Source: Clostridium simiarum (GTDB lineage: Bacteria > Bacillota > Clostridia > Clostridiales > Clostridiaceae). From it: a stretch of 64,000 nucleotides of DNA. The stretch covers positions 186,001 to 250,000 of the forward strand of contig NZ_JAHLQL010000004.1 of NCBI RefSeq assembly GCF_018919175.1, given 5' to 3'. The position numbers and the translations under genes are program-made. Under the pieces are notes generated by a model. That model was not told the origin of the DNA. It made no database searches and saw nothing but the letters and a program-made list of their open reading frames with translations. Each line of letters starts with the position of its first letter. The stretch's first letter is position 1. This document shows positions 27,368-38,006 of the stretch, piece by piece.

Positions 27368-27396
27368 TTGACAGGGGATAATAATAAGTATAGAAT
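27368..27396 (+). promoter_or_regulatory. SigA promoter of uvrBA
   Basis: TTGACA (27368-27373), a 17-base spacer and TAGAAT (27391-27396). Perfect -35 and near-perfect -10. Confidence 0.85.
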
Positions 27397-27414
27397 ATAA
27401 TTGACGAACAAGCG

Positions 27415-27428
27415 TTCAGTTTAATAAA
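27415..27428. promoter_or_regulatory. LexA (DinR) box upstream of uvrB
   Basis: CGAACAAGCGTTCA contains the Gram-positive SOS core GAAC-N4-GTTC and lies about 19 bases downstream of the -10, where bound LexA would block transcription. It predicts induction of uvrBA by DNA damage. Confidence 0.85.
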
Positions 27429-27482
27429 AAGATTTACTTTTAATTAATTCATTATAATTATAAAAATATTGGAGATGATTGT

Positions 27483-29462
27483 ATGGGAGAGTTTAAAATA
27501 TCCTCAATTTTTAAGCCCACTGGAGATCAACCTCAAGCTATAGATACAGTAGTAAAGTCTATTAATGAGGGTAATAAGTTTCAAACCTTGCTTGGAGTTA
27601 CAGGCTCAGGGAAAACTTTTACCATGGCTAATATAATTGAAAAATTACAAAAACCTACATTAATTCTAGCTCACAATAAAACCTTAGCAGCTCAGTTATG
27701 TTCTGAATTCAGAGACTTTTTTCCTAACAACTCAGTGGAATATTTTGTTTCTTATTATGATTACTATCAACCAGAAGCTTATGTGGCACAAACAGATACT
27801 TATATAGAAAAGGATGCTTCCATAAATGATGAAATAGATAAATTAAGGCACTCTGCTACTTCAGCTTTATTTGAAAGAAGAGATGTTATAATTGTAGCTT
27901 CTGTTTCTTGCATCTATGGATTAGGTAATCCTGATGAATACAAAAAGCTTACAATTTCATTGAGACCTGGAATGTTAAAGGACAGGGATGAAGTGATCAA
28001 AAAACTAGTGGAAATACAGTACGAGAGAAATGAAATTGACTTTGCCAGGGGAACTTTTAGGGTAAGGGGCGATGTGTTAGATATAATTCCTGCCTCATCT
28101 AATAATAAGGGCATAAGAATAGAGTTTTTTGGAGATGAAATAGATAAGATAAAAGAATTTGATGTGTTAACAGGAAACATATTATCAGAGAGAAATCACG
28201 TATCTATATTCCCAGCGTCTCACTTTGCTACATCTCATGAAAGATTGGAAGTAGCAATAAATCAAATAGAAGAAGAATTAGAGATAAGATTAAAAGAACT
28301 TATATCTCAAGACAAGCTTCTGGAGGCTCAAAGATTAAGGCAAAGAACAAATTTTGATATAGAGATGATAAGGGAAATGGGGTATTGTAGCGGCATTGAA
28401 AACTATTCTAGGATATTAGATGGAAGGGTTCAAGGGACAGCTCCTAAAACTTTAATAGATTATTTTCCAGAAGATTTTTTGCTTTTTATAGATGAAAGTC
28501 ACGTCACATTACCGCAGGTTAGAGCTATGTATGGAGGGGATAGATCTAGGAAAGATTCCTTAGTGGATTATGGATTTAGATTACCCTCTGCCTACGACAA
28601 TAGACCCTTAAAGTTTCAAGAATTTGAGAAAAAATTAAATCAGGTTCTCTTTGTTAGTGCTACTCCAGGCCCTTATGAATTAGAGCACTCATTAAGTGTT
28701 GCAGAGCAAATAATAAGACCTACAGGACTTTTAGATCCAGAAATAGTAGTTAGACCAGTTAAGGGACAGATAGATGACCTTTATGGAGAAATAAAAAATA
28801 CTATTGAAAAGGGATATAGGATTTTAGTTACCACTCTTACTAAAAGAATGGCAGAAGATCTTACTAAATATCTAAAAGAACTTAATATAAAAACTACCTA
28901 TCTTCACTCAGATATAGATACCATAGAGAGAATGAAGATTATAAGAGATCTTAGAAAAGGTGAGTTTGACGTATTAGTAGGTATAAACCTTTTAAGAGAA
29001 GGGTTGGATATTCCAGAAGTTTCATTGGTAGCTATATTAGATGCAGATAAGGAAGGCTTTTTACGATCGGAAACTTCATTAATTCAAACCATAGGAAGAG
29101 CTGCAAGAAATGTAGATAGTAAGGTTATAATGTATGGTGATACCATTACTAAGTCTATGAAAAGAGCCATAGATGAAACTAATAGAAGAAGAGCTATACA
29201 GATGGAGTACAACGAAGAGCATAACATAATTCCGACTTCTATTAAAAAAGAGGTTAGAGATATAATTGAGACTACTAAGGTAGCAGAAGAAAAATCAGAA
29301 TATGAAAGCTTGGAAGAAGCTATTCAAGCTAATAAAGAAAATGTAGAAAAGCTTATAGAAAAATATGAGGAAGAGATGAAGGAAGCTTCAAAGAATCTAC
29401 AATTTGAAAGAGCAGCGGAGCTTAGAGATATAATATTTAAACTTAGAAAAAAGAAAAAATAG
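27483..29462 (+). CDS. uvrB: Excinuclease ABC subunit B
   Basis: DNA-damage-verifying helicase subunit of nucleotide excision repair. It shows the Walker A motif [10 protein letters not shown], the beta-hairpin region [10 protein letters not shown], helicase motifs through QTIGRAARN, and a C-terminal UvrB/UvrC interaction domain ([20 protein letters not shown]). Length is 659 residues. It is followed 29 bases later by uvrA, and its promoter carries a LexA box. Confidence 0.98.
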   Translation: MGEFKISSIFKPTGDQPQAIDTVVKSINEGNKFQTLLGVTGSGKTFTMANIIEKLQKPTLILAHNKTLAAQLCSEFRDFFPNNSVEYFVSYYDYYQPEAYVAQTDTYIEKDASINDEIDKLRHSATSALFERRDVIIVASVSCIYGLGNPDEYKKLTISLRPGMLKDRDEVIKKLVEIQYERNEIDFARGTFRVRGDVLDIIPASSNNKGIRIEFFGDEIDKIKEFDVLTGNILSERNHVSIFPASHFATSHERLEVAINQIEEELEIRLKELISQDKLLEAQRLRQRTNFDIEMIREMGYCSGIENYSRILDGRVQGTAPKTLIDYFPEDFLLFIDESHVTLPQVRAMYGGDRSRKDSLVDYGFRLPSAYDNRPLKFQEFEKKLNQVLFVSATPGPYELEHSLSVAEQIIRPTGLLDPEIVVRPVKGQIDDLYGEIKNTIEKGYRILVTTLTKRMAEDLTKYLKELNIKTTYLHSDIDTIERMKIIRDLRKGEFDVLVGINLLREGLDIPEVSLVAILDADKEGFLRSETSLIQTIGRAARNVDSKVIMYGDTITKSMKRAIDETNRRRAIQMEYNEEHNIIPTSIKKEVRDIIETTKVAEEKSEYESLEEAIQANKENVEKLIEKYEEEMKEASKNLQFERAAELRDIIFKLRKKKK

Positions 29463-29491
29463 TGACTTGGTAAAAATAAGGAGAGTTTATT

Positions 29492-32317
29492 ATGCATGAT
29501 AAAATAGTTATAAAAGGGGCAAAAGTTCATAATCTTAAAAATGTGGATTTAGAGATACCAAGAGATAAGCTGGTAGTGTTTACGGGACTTTCAGGTTCGG
29601 GTAAATCGTCTTTAGCCTTTGATACCCTTTATGCTGAGGGCCAGAGAAGATATGTTGAATCCTTATCTGCTTATGCAAGACAATTTTTAGGTCAGATGGA
29701 TAAACCAGATGTAGAGTACATAGAAGGACTATCACCAGCAATTTCCATCGATCAAAAAACTACCAGTAGAAATCCACGTTCTACAGTAGGAACGGTAACA
29801 GAAATATATGATTATTTGAGACTGTTATATGCTAGAGTAGGAATTCCTCATTGCCCTAAGTGTGGAAAAGAAATAACTCAGCAATCTGTAGATCAAATGG
29901 TAGATAAAATTATGGAGCTACCTGAGAGAAGTAAAATTCAGGTGTTGTCTCCTATAATTAGAGGAAGAAAGGGAACCCATGAAAAGATATTGGAAAATAT
30001 TAAAAAGAATGGTTTTGTAAGAGCTAGAGTAGATGGAAATATGATTGAACTTACAGAAGAAGAGGTAACCCTTGAAAAGAATATAAAGCATAGTATAGAA
30101 GCGGTAGTAGACCGTTTGCTTATTAAAGAAGATATAAGAAGTAGGCTATCAGACTCTATAGAAACTGCATTAAAACTTTCAGAGGGATTAGTTATTATAG
30201 ATGTAATAGGAGAAGAAGAACTTTTATTTAGTGAAAAATTTGCTTGTGCAGATTGTTCCATAAGTATAGACGAATTAGCACCTAGACTTTTTTCCTTTAA
30301 CTCACCTTATGGAAAGTGCGATAAATGTGATGGTCTGGGAACTTTAATGGAAATAGATGAAAACCTAGTTATACCAGATAGAAGTAAAAGTATAATGGAG
30401 GGTGCCATAGCCCCTTGGGGAGAGGGTCGCTTAAAGGAAGATTCATGGACTTATAGTGTATTGCAGGCTCTAACTAAGAAGTTCAAGTTTAAACTTGATA
30501 CACCTATAAAAGATCTTCCAAGTAAGGTGGTAGATGTATTATTATATGGTTTAAAAGGAGAAAAACTTAAAGTTCATTATGAAAAAGAATTTTCTACAGG
30601 GGAATTTAATCATAATTATGAGGGAGTTATAAACTCTTTAAGAAGAAGGTATATGGAGACAAATTCTGATTATATAAAGTCAGACATAGAGCAGTACATG
30701 AGCGATAATCCTTGTCCTAAATGTAAAGGAGCTAGATTAAAGCAGGAGGCTTTAGCGGTTACTGTAGGTAATAAAAATATACAGGAATTTTGTAAGATGC
30801 CTATAAGAGATGAGTTAGATTTTATAACTTCAGTGAGTATGTCTGAAAAAAATAAAATCATAAGTGATCAAATCATAAAAGAAATAAAGAGTAGGTTAAA
30901 ATTCCTTCTAGATGTTGGTTTAGATTATCTTAATCTGTCTAGAAATGCTGGAACTTTATCTGGAGGAGAAGCTCAAAGGATAAGATTAGCTACTCAAATA
31001 GGCTCTAGCTTAATGGGTGTACTTTATATATTAGATGAGCCTAGCATAGGACTCCATCAAAGGGATAATGATAAATTAATTGCAACACTTAAGCACCTAA
31101 GAGATTTAGGAAACTCCTTAGTGGTGGTAGAACATGATGAAGATACCATAAGAGAGGCTGATTTTGTAGTAGACATTGGGCCAGGAGCAGGAGAACACGG
31201 TGGAGAAATAGTAATTGCAGGAGATTTGGATACAGTAAGAAACTGTGAAGGATCTATAACAGGACAATATTTAACAGGTAAGAAAAAGATAGATATTCCA
31301 AAGGAAAGAAAAAAAGGTAATGGAAACTTTATAAAGGTAAAGGGAGCTAAAGAAAATAATCTTAAAAATGTAAATATAGATATACCATTAGGTACATTAA
31401 CTTTAGTTACTGGAGTATCTGGGTCAGGAAAAAGTACTTTAATTAATGAAGTTGTATATAAAGGCCTTAATAAGATGATAAACAATGCAAAGGTATATCC
31501 TGGAGCACATAAAGAGATTTTAGGTCATGAGAATATCGACAAAATAATAGCTATAGATCAAAGCCCTATAGGAAGAACTCCTAGATCTAATCCAGCTACT
31601 TATACAGGGGTATTTGACATTATAAGAGAAGTTTTTGCAAATACTCAAGAATCAAAAATGAGAGGCTATAAGCCAGGGAGATTCAGCTTTAATGTAAAAG
31701 GTGGAAGATGTGAAGCGTGTAGCGGTGATGGTATTATAAAAATAGAGATGCAGTTTTTATCTGATGTATACGTGCCTTGTGATATATGTAAAGGAAAGAG
31801 ATACAATAGAGAAACATTAGAGGTGAAATACAAGGGGAAAAATATAGATGAAATATTAAATATGACAGTAGAGGAAGCCTTAAATTTCTTTGAAAATATA
31901 CCAAGAATAAAAAATAAGATGCAAACTCTATATGATGTAGGACTTGGATATATAAGATTAGGTCAACCTTCAACACAACTTTCAGGAGGAGAAGCTCAGA
32001 GGATAAAATTAGCCTATGAGTTATCTAAAAGGAGTACTGGAAAAACTTTATATATTTTAGATGAACCAACTACTGGTTTACATATAGATGATGTAAGTAG
32101 ATTAATTTCTATACTTCAAAGGTTAGTAGAAGGAGGAAATACAGTAGTAGTAATAGAGCATAATTTAGATGTGATAAAATGTGCAGATCACATAATAGAT
32201 CTTGGACCGGAAGGTGGAGAAAAAGGAGGAACCATAATAGCAAAGGGAACTCCAGAAGATATAGCAGCAAATAAAAAATCCTATACAGGACATTATTTAA
32301 AGAGGATACTTTCTTAA
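29492..32317 (+). CDS. uvrA: Excinuclease ABC subunit A
   Basis: Damage-sensing ATPase of nucleotide excision repair. Two ABC modules are present, each with Walker A (GLSGSGKSS and GVSGSGKST) and signature ([24 protein letters not shown]). Zinc-binding cysteine pairs occur in CPKCGK..., CSI...CDKCDG and the C-terminal CEACSGDG...CDICKGKR. Length is 941 residues. AAGGAG precedes the ATG and a terminator follows. Confidence 0.98.
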   Translation: MHDKIVIKGAKVHNLKNVDLEIPRDKLVVFTGLSGSGKSSLAFDTLYAEGQRRYVESLSAYARQFLGQMDKPDVEYIEGLSPAISIDQKTTSRNPRSTVGTVTEIYDYLRLLYARVGIPHCPKCGKEITQQSVDQMVDKIMELPERSKIQVLSPIIRGRKGTHEKILENIKKNGFVRARVDGNMIELTEEEVTLEKNIKHSIEAVVDRLLIKEDIRSRLSDSIETALKLSEGLVIIDVIGEEELLFSEKFACADCSISIDELAPRLFSFNSPYGKCDKCDGLGTLMEIDENLVIPDRSKSIMEGAIAPWGEGRLKEDSWTYSVLQALTKKFKFKLDTPIKDLPSKVVDVLLYGLKGEKLKVHYEKEFSTGEFNHNYEGVINSLRRRYMETNSDYIKSDIEQYMSDNPCPKCKGARLKQEALAVTVGNKNIQEFCKMPIRDELDFITSVSMSEKNKIISDQIIKEIKSRLKFLLDVGLDYLNLSRNAGTLSGGEAQRIRLATQIGSSLMGVLYILDEPSIGLHQRDNDKLIATLKHLRDLGNSLVVVEHDEDTIREADFVVDIGPGAGEHGGEIVIAGDLDTVRNCEGSITGQYLTGKKKIDIPKERKKGNGNFIKVKGAKENNLKNVNIDIPLGTLTLVTGVSGSGKSTLINEVVYKGLNKMINNAKVYPGAHKEILGHENIDKIIAIDQSPIGRTPRSNPATYTGVFDIIREVFANTQESKMRGYKPGRFSFNVKGGRCEACSGDGIIKIEMQFLSDVYVPCDICKGKRYNRETLEVKYKGKNIDEILNMTVEEALNFFENIPRIKNKMQTLYDVGLGYIRLGQPSTQLSGGEAQRIKLAYELSKRSTGKTLYILDEPTTGLHIDDVSRLISILQRLVEGGNTVVVIEHNLDVIKCADHIIDLGPEGGEKGGTIIAKGTPEDIAANKKSYTGHYLKRILS

Positions 32318-32384
32318 ATAAAGTAAAAAAACATGTAGAAATAATAAGGCTATTAAACTATAAAAGATCTCTTAAATCACAATT

Positions 32385-32410
32385 AAAAGACGACTTAGTC
32401 GTCTTTTTTT
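32385..32410 (+). terminator. Terminator after uvrA
   Basis: AAAAGACGAC (32385-32394), loop TTA, GTCGTCTTTT (32398-32407), then more T. Perfect 10-bp stem. Confidence 0.92.
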
Positions 32411-32640
32411 ATCCAATGACTGCCCACTCTAATACTTCCATCTTCTTCAAAGTGGGAATAAAGAGCGGCTACATCCTTGGATAACTATTTCTAAGCTTTA
32501 GAGGGAGTAAAAACTCCATCTAAAGGCAAGAACTCTGTTTATCTCATTACTTTACTACAACGGGCACTTTTAATCACTTGGACAAGTCTTATAGGATTTA
32601 GTACACATAAATTATACTTAAAGCCAAGAATCCCTTAATG
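32408..32640. other. Structured non-coding stretch or decayed gene after uvrA
   Basis: No intact gene is visible, but the sequence is not featureless and is richer in G and C than other gaps. TTATCCAA (32409-32416) pairs with TTGGATAA (32477-32484) and encloses CCCACT / AGTGGG (32423-32428, 32451-32456). A second hairpin pairs CTTTAGAGGGAGT (32496-32508) with ACTCCATCTAAAG (32513-32525), one mismatch. On the reverse strand 29 protein-like codons (beginning LSKDVAALYSHF, ending GSHWIKKDD, 32398-32484) end in a stop within the uvrA terminator loop, and a second block (TEFLPLDGVFTPSKA, 32494-32538) precedes them after two stop codons. It could be a dispersed clostridial repeat, a structured RNA or a degraded gene. 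Confidence 0.4.
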
Positions 32641-32670
32641 AAGGTTATTAACATAAAATTCATAGAACCG

Positions 32671-32679
32671 TGATATAAT
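32671..32679 (+). promoter_or_regulatory. Extended -10 promoter for the FHA-rodA-pbp-uvrC operon
   Basis: TGATATAAT, a TGN-extended perfect -10, lies about 135 bases before the FHA gene. TTAACA at 32648-32653 is a possible but badly spaced -35. Confidence 0.55.
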
Positions 32680-32814
32680 ATTTAAAATCCATGGTCATAA
32701 ATAATTAAAATGACGTATAATTGTATAGGGGAATTAAATCGCAAATTATCAATCAATAGTATTAAGTGGAATTATATTATTGTAATAATATTAATTAAGA
32801 TAAGAGGTGAAAAT

Positions 32815-33249
32815 ATGAGATTTAATAGACTTTTTGGACTTCTATTTACCATTATATTTATTATTATTTTGTATGTAATAATATTTTTAGCATTAAAGAT
32901 AATGTATAAAGATGTGAAAAATGGAGGGAGGAAAAAGAAACTAAAGAAATCTCTAGGACTTGAAGTAGAGGATCCGGGAGAAAATAATTCATTGAAAAAG
33001 GGAAGTGTAATCCCTATTAGAGGACCTATTACTATAGGGAGAGCAGTAGACAACAATGTAATATTGTCAGATCAATATGTTTCAGGTTCCCATGCAAAGT
33101 TCTATGTGAAGAATGATAACTACTTTTTACAAGATTTAAAAAGCACTAATGGAACTATGCTAAATGGGGTAAAAGTAAATGGTGCCATAGAAGTACAGGT
33201 AGGAGATGAGATTAAAATAGGCACAGTAACATTTAGGGTTATTGGCTAG
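32815..33249 (+). CDS. Membrane-anchored FHA-domain protein
   Basis: A 144-residue protein: one N-terminal membrane segment (about 6-28), a basic linker, and a C-terminal forkhead-associated domain that binds phosphothreonine (GPITIGRAVDNNVILSD, VSGSHAKFYV, DLKSTNGTMLNG). The start is placed at the ATG at 32815 because AAGAGGTGA lies immediately before it; upstream in-frame codons lack support. It precedes rodA- and pbpA-type genes, the order seen in Actinobacteria (fhaB, rodA, pbpA), where FHA proteins link Ser/Thr kinase signalling to wall growth. No kinase gene is in this window. Confidence 0.87.
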   Translation: MRFNRLFGLLFTIIFIIILYVIIFLALKIMYKDVKNGGRKKKLKKSLGLEVEDPGENNSLKKGSVIPIRGPITIGRAVDNNVILSDQYVSGSHAKFYVKNDNYFLQDLKSTNGTMLNGVKVNGAIEVQVGDEIKIGTVTFRVIG

Positions 33250-33285
33250 TGAAAGTTTTTATTTCGCATAAAAGAAGGTGGATAT

Positions 33286-34485
33286 ATGAATAGTATTAAA
33301 GATGAGAGAAAGCTTTTAGGGCTTACTTATTTATTGTGTATAGCATTTTTTGTTAATCTAGGTTTTTTAAAAGAACCTTTTGACAAAGGTGCATTAATTA
33401 TGGGAGCTGTTATATGCCTTCTTATAGGGTATGCTTACTTTATTGTAAGAAAATTTTTCCCTGATGGAGATAAATTTATACTTATTTTTGTATGTTTATT
33501 ATCTGTTATTGGTATTGCTATGCTTTATAGATTAAAACGTAGTGATTCTATAAAACAAGTAATTTGGTTTTGTATTAGTATTTCAGTTTATATTTTAGTA
33601 GTGGTTTTATTGCCAGACCTTAAAAGTTTTTCTAAATATAAACGTCTATATATGATAGGAACAGTGGTTTTTATGGCCATGGCAACTCTTATAGGTACAA
33701 CAGTTTATGGAGCTAAAAACTGGGTTATAATAGGACCTATTAGCTTTCAACCTTCAGAGTTTGGTAAATTGTTCCTCACGGCCTATTTAGCCTCATCTTT
33801 AAAGGATTATAAAACTTTTAAAGATCTAATAGAGCCCGCTATAATTGTCATGGTATCTCTAGGATTCATGGTTATACAAAGGGACTTAGGTTCTGCTCTT
33901 ATTTTCTTTGGAATGTCAGTAACTATGCTTTATATAGCTACTTCGAAGCTAAAGTATATTATAGCTACTTTTGTAATGTCTGGCACAGGAGCCTTTGCTA
34001 GCTACAATATGTTTTCTCATGTAAGAAAAAGGGTTATGATATGGAAAGATCCTTGGAAGTATGCAAATGATGAAAGCTTTCAGATAGTTCAAGGACTCTA
34101 TGCAATATCCTCAGGTGGGCTATTGGGGTCAGGCTTAGGATTTGGACTTCCAGGACTAGTTCCAGTAAGGACAACAGACTTTATATTTGCAGTAATTTGT
34201 GAAGAATTAGGTATTATAATGGGATTAGGCATTATAATGTTGTATTTTTTACTTTTCTATAGATGTATGAGAGCTGCTATATATGTAGAAGATAAATTTT
34301 CTCAACTGCTTGTAGTAGGTTATAGCGCCATGTTAGCAAGTCAGGTGCTAGTTATAATCGGTGGAGTTATGAATGTAATACCACTAACAGGTATAACCCT
34401 TCCTTTTGTAAGCTATGGAGGAACTTCTATGCTTACTATGTTTTTTGCTTTAGGCATAATACAAAAGGTTTCAGAGGAGGGATAA
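33286..34485 (+). CDS. RodA/FtsW/SpoVE-family peptidoglycan polymerase
   Basis: SEDS-family glycosyltransferase that polymerises lipid II. The 399-residue protein has about ten membrane segments and the family signatures GAKNWVIIGPISFQPSEFGK and LGLGFGLPGLVPVRTTDFIFAV..., ending in GITLPFVSYGGTSML. GAAGGTGG precedes the ATG. The adjacent class B penicillin-binding protein starts one base after its stop, consistent with a SEDS-PBP pair. Whether it serves elongation, division or sporulation cannot be decided from sequence alone. Confidence 0.93.
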   Translation: MNSIKDERKLLGLTYLLCIAFFVNLGFLKEPFDKGALIMGAVICLLIGYAYFIVRKFFPDGDKFILIFVCLLSVIGIAMLYRLKRSDSIKQVIWFCISISVYILVVVLLPDLKSFSKYKRLYMIGTVVFMAMATLIGTTVYGAKNWVIIGPISFQPSEFGKLFLTAYLASSLKDYKTFKDLIEPAIIVMVSLGFMVIQRDLGSALIFFGMSVTMLYIATSKLKYIIATFVMSGTGAFASYNMFSHVRKRVMIWKDPWKYANDESFQIVQGLYAISSGGLLGSGLGFGLPGLVPVRTTDFIFAVICEELGIIMGLGIIMLYFLLFYRCMRAAIYVEDKFSQLLVVGYSAMLASQVLVIIGGVMNVIPLTGITLPFVSYGGTSMLTMFFALGIIQKVSEEG

Positions 34486-34486
34486 G

Positions 34487-35965
34487 ATGAGAAATGTTAT
34501 TAAAGATGATATATTTGAAAGTATTAAGAAGGTACTAATAGTATTTCTATTATGTTTTTTGGCTCTTATAACTTACATTGCATACTTTACAGCTTTAAAG
34601 GCTCCAAACATAGCTAATAAGCCTGAGAATCAAAGGCTTATTGCAAAAAGAAATGAGGTTCTTCGAGGAACTATATATGATAGAAACAAGGAGGCTTTAA
34701 CTAAAAGTGAAAGAGCAAGTATTACCACTCAAAACAGAGAATATACTGCTGGACCTATGTTTGTTCACGCATTAGGCTATTCAGATATAACCTATGGTAT
34801 AACTGGACTAGAAAAAGAATATGATGAAGAGCTTATGAGCAGTAGCAGAGTAACTCTAAACTATGAAACTATAATAAATTATTTTAAAAACAAAGAGTTT
34901 AGCAAGATATTTGAAAAGGATAAAGAAAAGATTGGTAACGGTGTAGTTACAACTTTGGACTATAATATTCAAAAGGCAGCTTATGATGCTTTAGGTAAGG
35001 AGAGAGGATCTATAGTGGTTTTAAATCCTAAAACTGGAGAGGTTCTCGCAATGGTATCTAAACCATCTTATGATCCTAATAACTTAAAGGAGATTTGGAA
35101 TGATATAGCAACGGATGAAACTAATACACCTATGGTAAATAGAGCAGTAGCTGGACTTTACCCTCCAGGATCTACTTTTAAAGTTTTAACCACAGCTAGT
35201 GCCTTAGAGAATATACCAGGCATTACAGAAAAAACTTTTAATGACACAGGGAAGATCGTCTTTAATAGTAAGGAGTCATTAAACAACTTAAATAATGTAG
35301 CTTGGGGAAATCTAAAATTAGATGCAGCCTTTAGACATTCAAGTAATGTGGTTTTTGGAACCTTAGCTTTAGATTTAGGTAATGATAAGTTAAAGGAAAC
35401 AGCGGAGAAATTTTACTTTAATAAAAGTATACCTTCTGATGGGTTCATCATAAATAAAGGAAATTTTCCTAACTTACAAAGCAATGAGAAAGGGCATATA
35501 GCCCAAACTGGTATAGGTCAAGGTGCTATTTTATCTACCCCTATGCAAATGGCTTTAGTGGCTGGAACAGTTGCTAATGATGGAGAGATGATGAAGCCTC
35601 ATCTAGTAAAAGAAATTGTTAATCCAGAAGGGAATAAAATAAGGGATATAAAAGAAGAATCCCTTGGCAAAATTATATCTAAAGATAATTCAGATATAAT
35701 AAAATCATATATGAGATCAGTTATAACTGGAGGAACTGGTGGACCAGGAGCTTTTGATGGAACTAATGCTGCTGGTAAAACAGGTACAGCAGATTACAAA
35801 GATAAAAACGGAAATGACGGTGCTCCACATTCCTGGTTTATAGGTTTTGCACCTTATGAAGATCCACAAGTAGCTATAGCAGTAATAGTAGAAGGTGGAG
35901 GAGCCGGAGGAGGAAAGGCAGCAAAAACAGCCGGGACAGTTTTTAAAGCGGCGCTTTTAAAATAA
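34487..35965 (+). CDS. Class B penicillin-binding protein (transpeptidase)
   Basis: Membrane-anchored D,D-transpeptidase partner of the upstream SEDS protein. One membrane segment lies at about 15-38; the dimerisation region follows and the transpeptidase domain shows the SxxK motif in YPPGSTFKVLT, the SxN motif in HSSNVVFG and the KTG motif in AAGKTGTADY. Length is 492 residues, similar to actinobacterial PbpA and shorter than typical PBP2. It is followed 13 bases later by uvrC, so wall synthesis and DNA repair genes share a transcript. Confidence 0.93.
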   Translation: MRNVIKDDIFESIKKVLIVFLLCFLALITYIAYFTALKAPNIANKPENQRLIAKRNEVLRGTIYDRNKEALTKSERASITTQNREYTAGPMFVHALGYSDITYGITGLEKEYDEELMSSSRVTLNYETIINYFKNKEFSKIFEKDKEKIGNGVVTTLDYNIQKAAYDALGKERGSIVVLNPKTGEVLAMVSKPSYDPNNLKEIWNDIATDETNTPMVNRAVAGLYPPGSTFKVLTTASALENIPGITEKTFNDTGKIVFNSKESLNNLNNVAWGNLKLDAAFRHSSNVVFGTLALDLGNDKLKETAEKFYFNKSIPSDGFIINKGNFPNLQSNEKGHIAQTGIGQGAILSTPMQMALVAGTVANDGEMMKPHLVKEIVNPEGNKIRDIKEESLGKIISKDNSDIIKSYMRSVITGGTGGPGAFDGTNAAGKTGTADYKDKNGNDGAPHSWFIGFAPYEDPQVAIAVIVEGGGAGGGKAAKTAGTVFKAALLK

Positions 35966-35978
35966 AGAGGTGTTTTGA

Positions 35979-37844
35979 ATGTTTGATTTTGAATATCAAC
36001 TTAAGATATTACCAGATAAACCTGGAGTTTATATAATGAAAAACTCTATGGGGGAAGTTATATACGTAGGTAAGGCTAAGGTGCTTAAAAATAGAGTAAG
36101 ACAATATTTCCAAAACTCTAAAAATCATTCTGAAAAGGTTAGAGTTATGGTAAGCCATGTAGCTGAATTTGAGTATATAGTAACAGATTCAGAAATGGAA
36201 GCTTTGATATTAGAATGTAATCTTATTAAAAAGTATAGACCAAGATATAATATACTATTAAAGGATGATAAACATTATCCATTTATAAAAATAACTACTA
36301 ATGAAGATTTTCCAAGAGTATTTGTTACAAGAAGTATTGCAAAGGATGGCAATAAATATTTTGGACCCTATACTGATGCCACTGCAGTATATGAAACCAT
36401 AGAGCTTATTAAAAAGATTTTTCCTATTAGAACCTGTAAGTTAAATATAACAGAACAGGGCACTAAATGTAGACCTTGTCTAAATTACCATATAAATTTA
36501 TGTAAGGCACCCTGTGCAGGTTATATTGATAAAGCTGAATATAAAAAGATAATTGATGATATTATAGAACTCCTAAATGGAAAAAATAGCAACATACTAG
36601 AAAGTTTAAAGAAAGAGATGATGGAGGCGGCTGAAAACTTAAATTTTGAAAAGGCTGCTTCTGTAAGGGATAAGATATCTTCAGTAGAAAGAATTTCTGA
36701 AAAGCAAAAGATGTTCTTAGGACACTTTGAGGATGAAGATTTCATAAATATCTATGGAGATGAAAAAGATACTTGTGTGCAAGTATTCTTCTTAAGAGAA
36801 GGAAAGTTAATGGGAAGAGAGCACTTCATGCTTGAGGACACTGCACACTTTGAAAAGTCTGAGATAGTGTCAGAGTTTCTAAAAAGTTTTTATGGCGGTA
36901 CAGCCCATGTTCCTAAAACCATATACCTTCCTGATCTTGAAGATGGAGAGCTTTTAGAACAATGGCTAACTATGAAAAGAGGAAGCAAGGTTTGGCTGAA
37001 GATACCTAAAAAGGGCGAAAAGAAAAGCCTTTTAGATATGGTAGAGAAGAATGCTAAGTTAACATTAGAGCAGTTTAAATTTAAGATTTTAAGAGATAAA
37101 GAGATTCATAAAGTTGCCCTTACAGAACTTGCGGATATATTAAACTTAGATTATATTCCTCACAGAATAGAGGCTTATGACATTTCAAACATACAGGGTA
37201 TGGATTCTGTAGGAAGTATGATAGTATTTGAAGAGGGAAAAGCAAAGAACAGTGACTATAGGAGATTTAAGATAAAGTCTGTAAAAGGTGCTAATGACTA
37301 TGATAGTATGAGAGAAATCCTTACTAGAAGATTTAAACATGGCTTAGATGAGATTAAAAATATACAAGAGAGAAATCTTGAATTAAGTAAAGGTAAGTTT
37401 TGTGTATTTCCTGACCTTATAATGATGGATGGGGGAAAGGGTCAAGTTAATATAGCCTTAGAGGTATTAGATAAATTAAACTTAAATATACCAGTTTGCG
37501 GAATGGTAAAGGATGATAAACATAATACTAGAGGATTAATATTTAATAATGAAGAATTATTAATGAGACCTAGTTCTAATGCCATGCAACTTATAACTAG
37601 AATGCAGGATGAAGTTCATAGATTTGCTATAACCTATCATAGAAGTTTAAGGGATAAAAGGGTTCTTCACTCTATACTAGAAGATATACCTAACATAGGA
37701 GACAAGAGAAGGAAAGAACTACTTAAAAATTTTGGAAGTATTGAAAATATTAAAAATGCTAAATATGAAGAGCTTATAGATACTCCATCTATAGATAAAA
37801 AGGCTGCAGAAAGTATTATGGAGTTTTTTAAAAACCAAAGATAA
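35979..37844 (+). CDS. uvrC: Excinuclease ABC subunit C
   Basis: Dual-incision nuclease of nucleotide excision repair. The GIY-YIG domain begins KPGVYIMKNSMGEVIYVGKA; four cysteines near 147-170 (CKLN...CRPCLNYH...CKAPC) form the iron-sulfur-type cluster site; the UvrB-binding motif (LKKEMMEAAENLNFEKAASVRD), the RNase H-like domain (EAYDISNIQGMDSVGSMIVF) and C-terminal HhH repeats (IPNIGDKRRKELLKNFGSIENI) are present. Length is 621 residues. It is separated from uvrBA by the FHA-rodA-pbp genes and has no LexA box of its own. Confidence 0.97.
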   Translation: MFDFEYQLKILPDKPGVYIMKNSMGEVIYVGKAKVLKNRVRQYFQNSKNHSEKVRVMVSHVAEFEYIVTDSEMEALILECNLIKKYRPRYNILLKDDKHYPFIKITTNEDFPRVFVTRSIAKDGNKYFGPYTDATAVYETIELIKKIFPIRTCKLNITEQGTKCRPCLNYHINLCKAPCAGYIDKAEYKKIIDDIIELLNGKNSNILESLKKEMMEAAENLNFEKAASVRDKISSVERISEKQKMFLGHFEDEDFINIYGDEKDTCVQVFFLREGKLMGREHFMLEDTAHFEKSEIVSEFLKSFYGGTAHVPKTIYLPDLEDGELLEQWLTMKRGSKVWLKIPKKGEKKSLLDMVEKNAKLTLEQFKFKILRDKEIHKVALTELADILNLDYIPHRIEAYDISNIQGMDSVGSMIVFEEGKAKNSDYRRFKIKSVKGANDYDSMREILTRRFKHGLDEIKNIQERNLELSKGKFCVFPDLIMMDGGKGQVNIALEVLDKLNLNIPVCGMVKDDKHNTRGLIFNNEELLMRPSSNAMQLITRMQDEVHRFAITYHRSLRDKRVLHSILEDIPNIGDKRRKELLKNFGSIENIKNAKYEELIDTPSIDKKAAESIMEFFKNQR

Positions 37845-37852
37845 TTGTAATT

Positions 37853-37904
37853 AAAAACATGCTTATAAATGAGGTTTAAAATTTATTTATAAAGCATGTT
37901 TTTT
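37853..37904 (+). terminator. Terminator after uvrC
   Basis: AAAAACATGCTT (37853-37864) pairs with AAGCATGTTTTT (37892-37903); inner ATAAAT / ATTTAT extends the stem with a one-base bulge. Confidence 0.85.
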
Positions 37905-38006
37905 CTAACTATACAAGGTTAAGGGGTTTGGGGAGAAAATTATTATATATGAGACATATTGAATTTATGAGAAAGTTTTCATAGATATGGGGGTATTATG
38001 TAACTT

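Noticed and set aside
32710..32814. N-terminal extension of the FHA protein
   Set aside because: The extension has no ribosome binding site and ends at a perfectly placed AAGAGGTGA and ATG at 32815.
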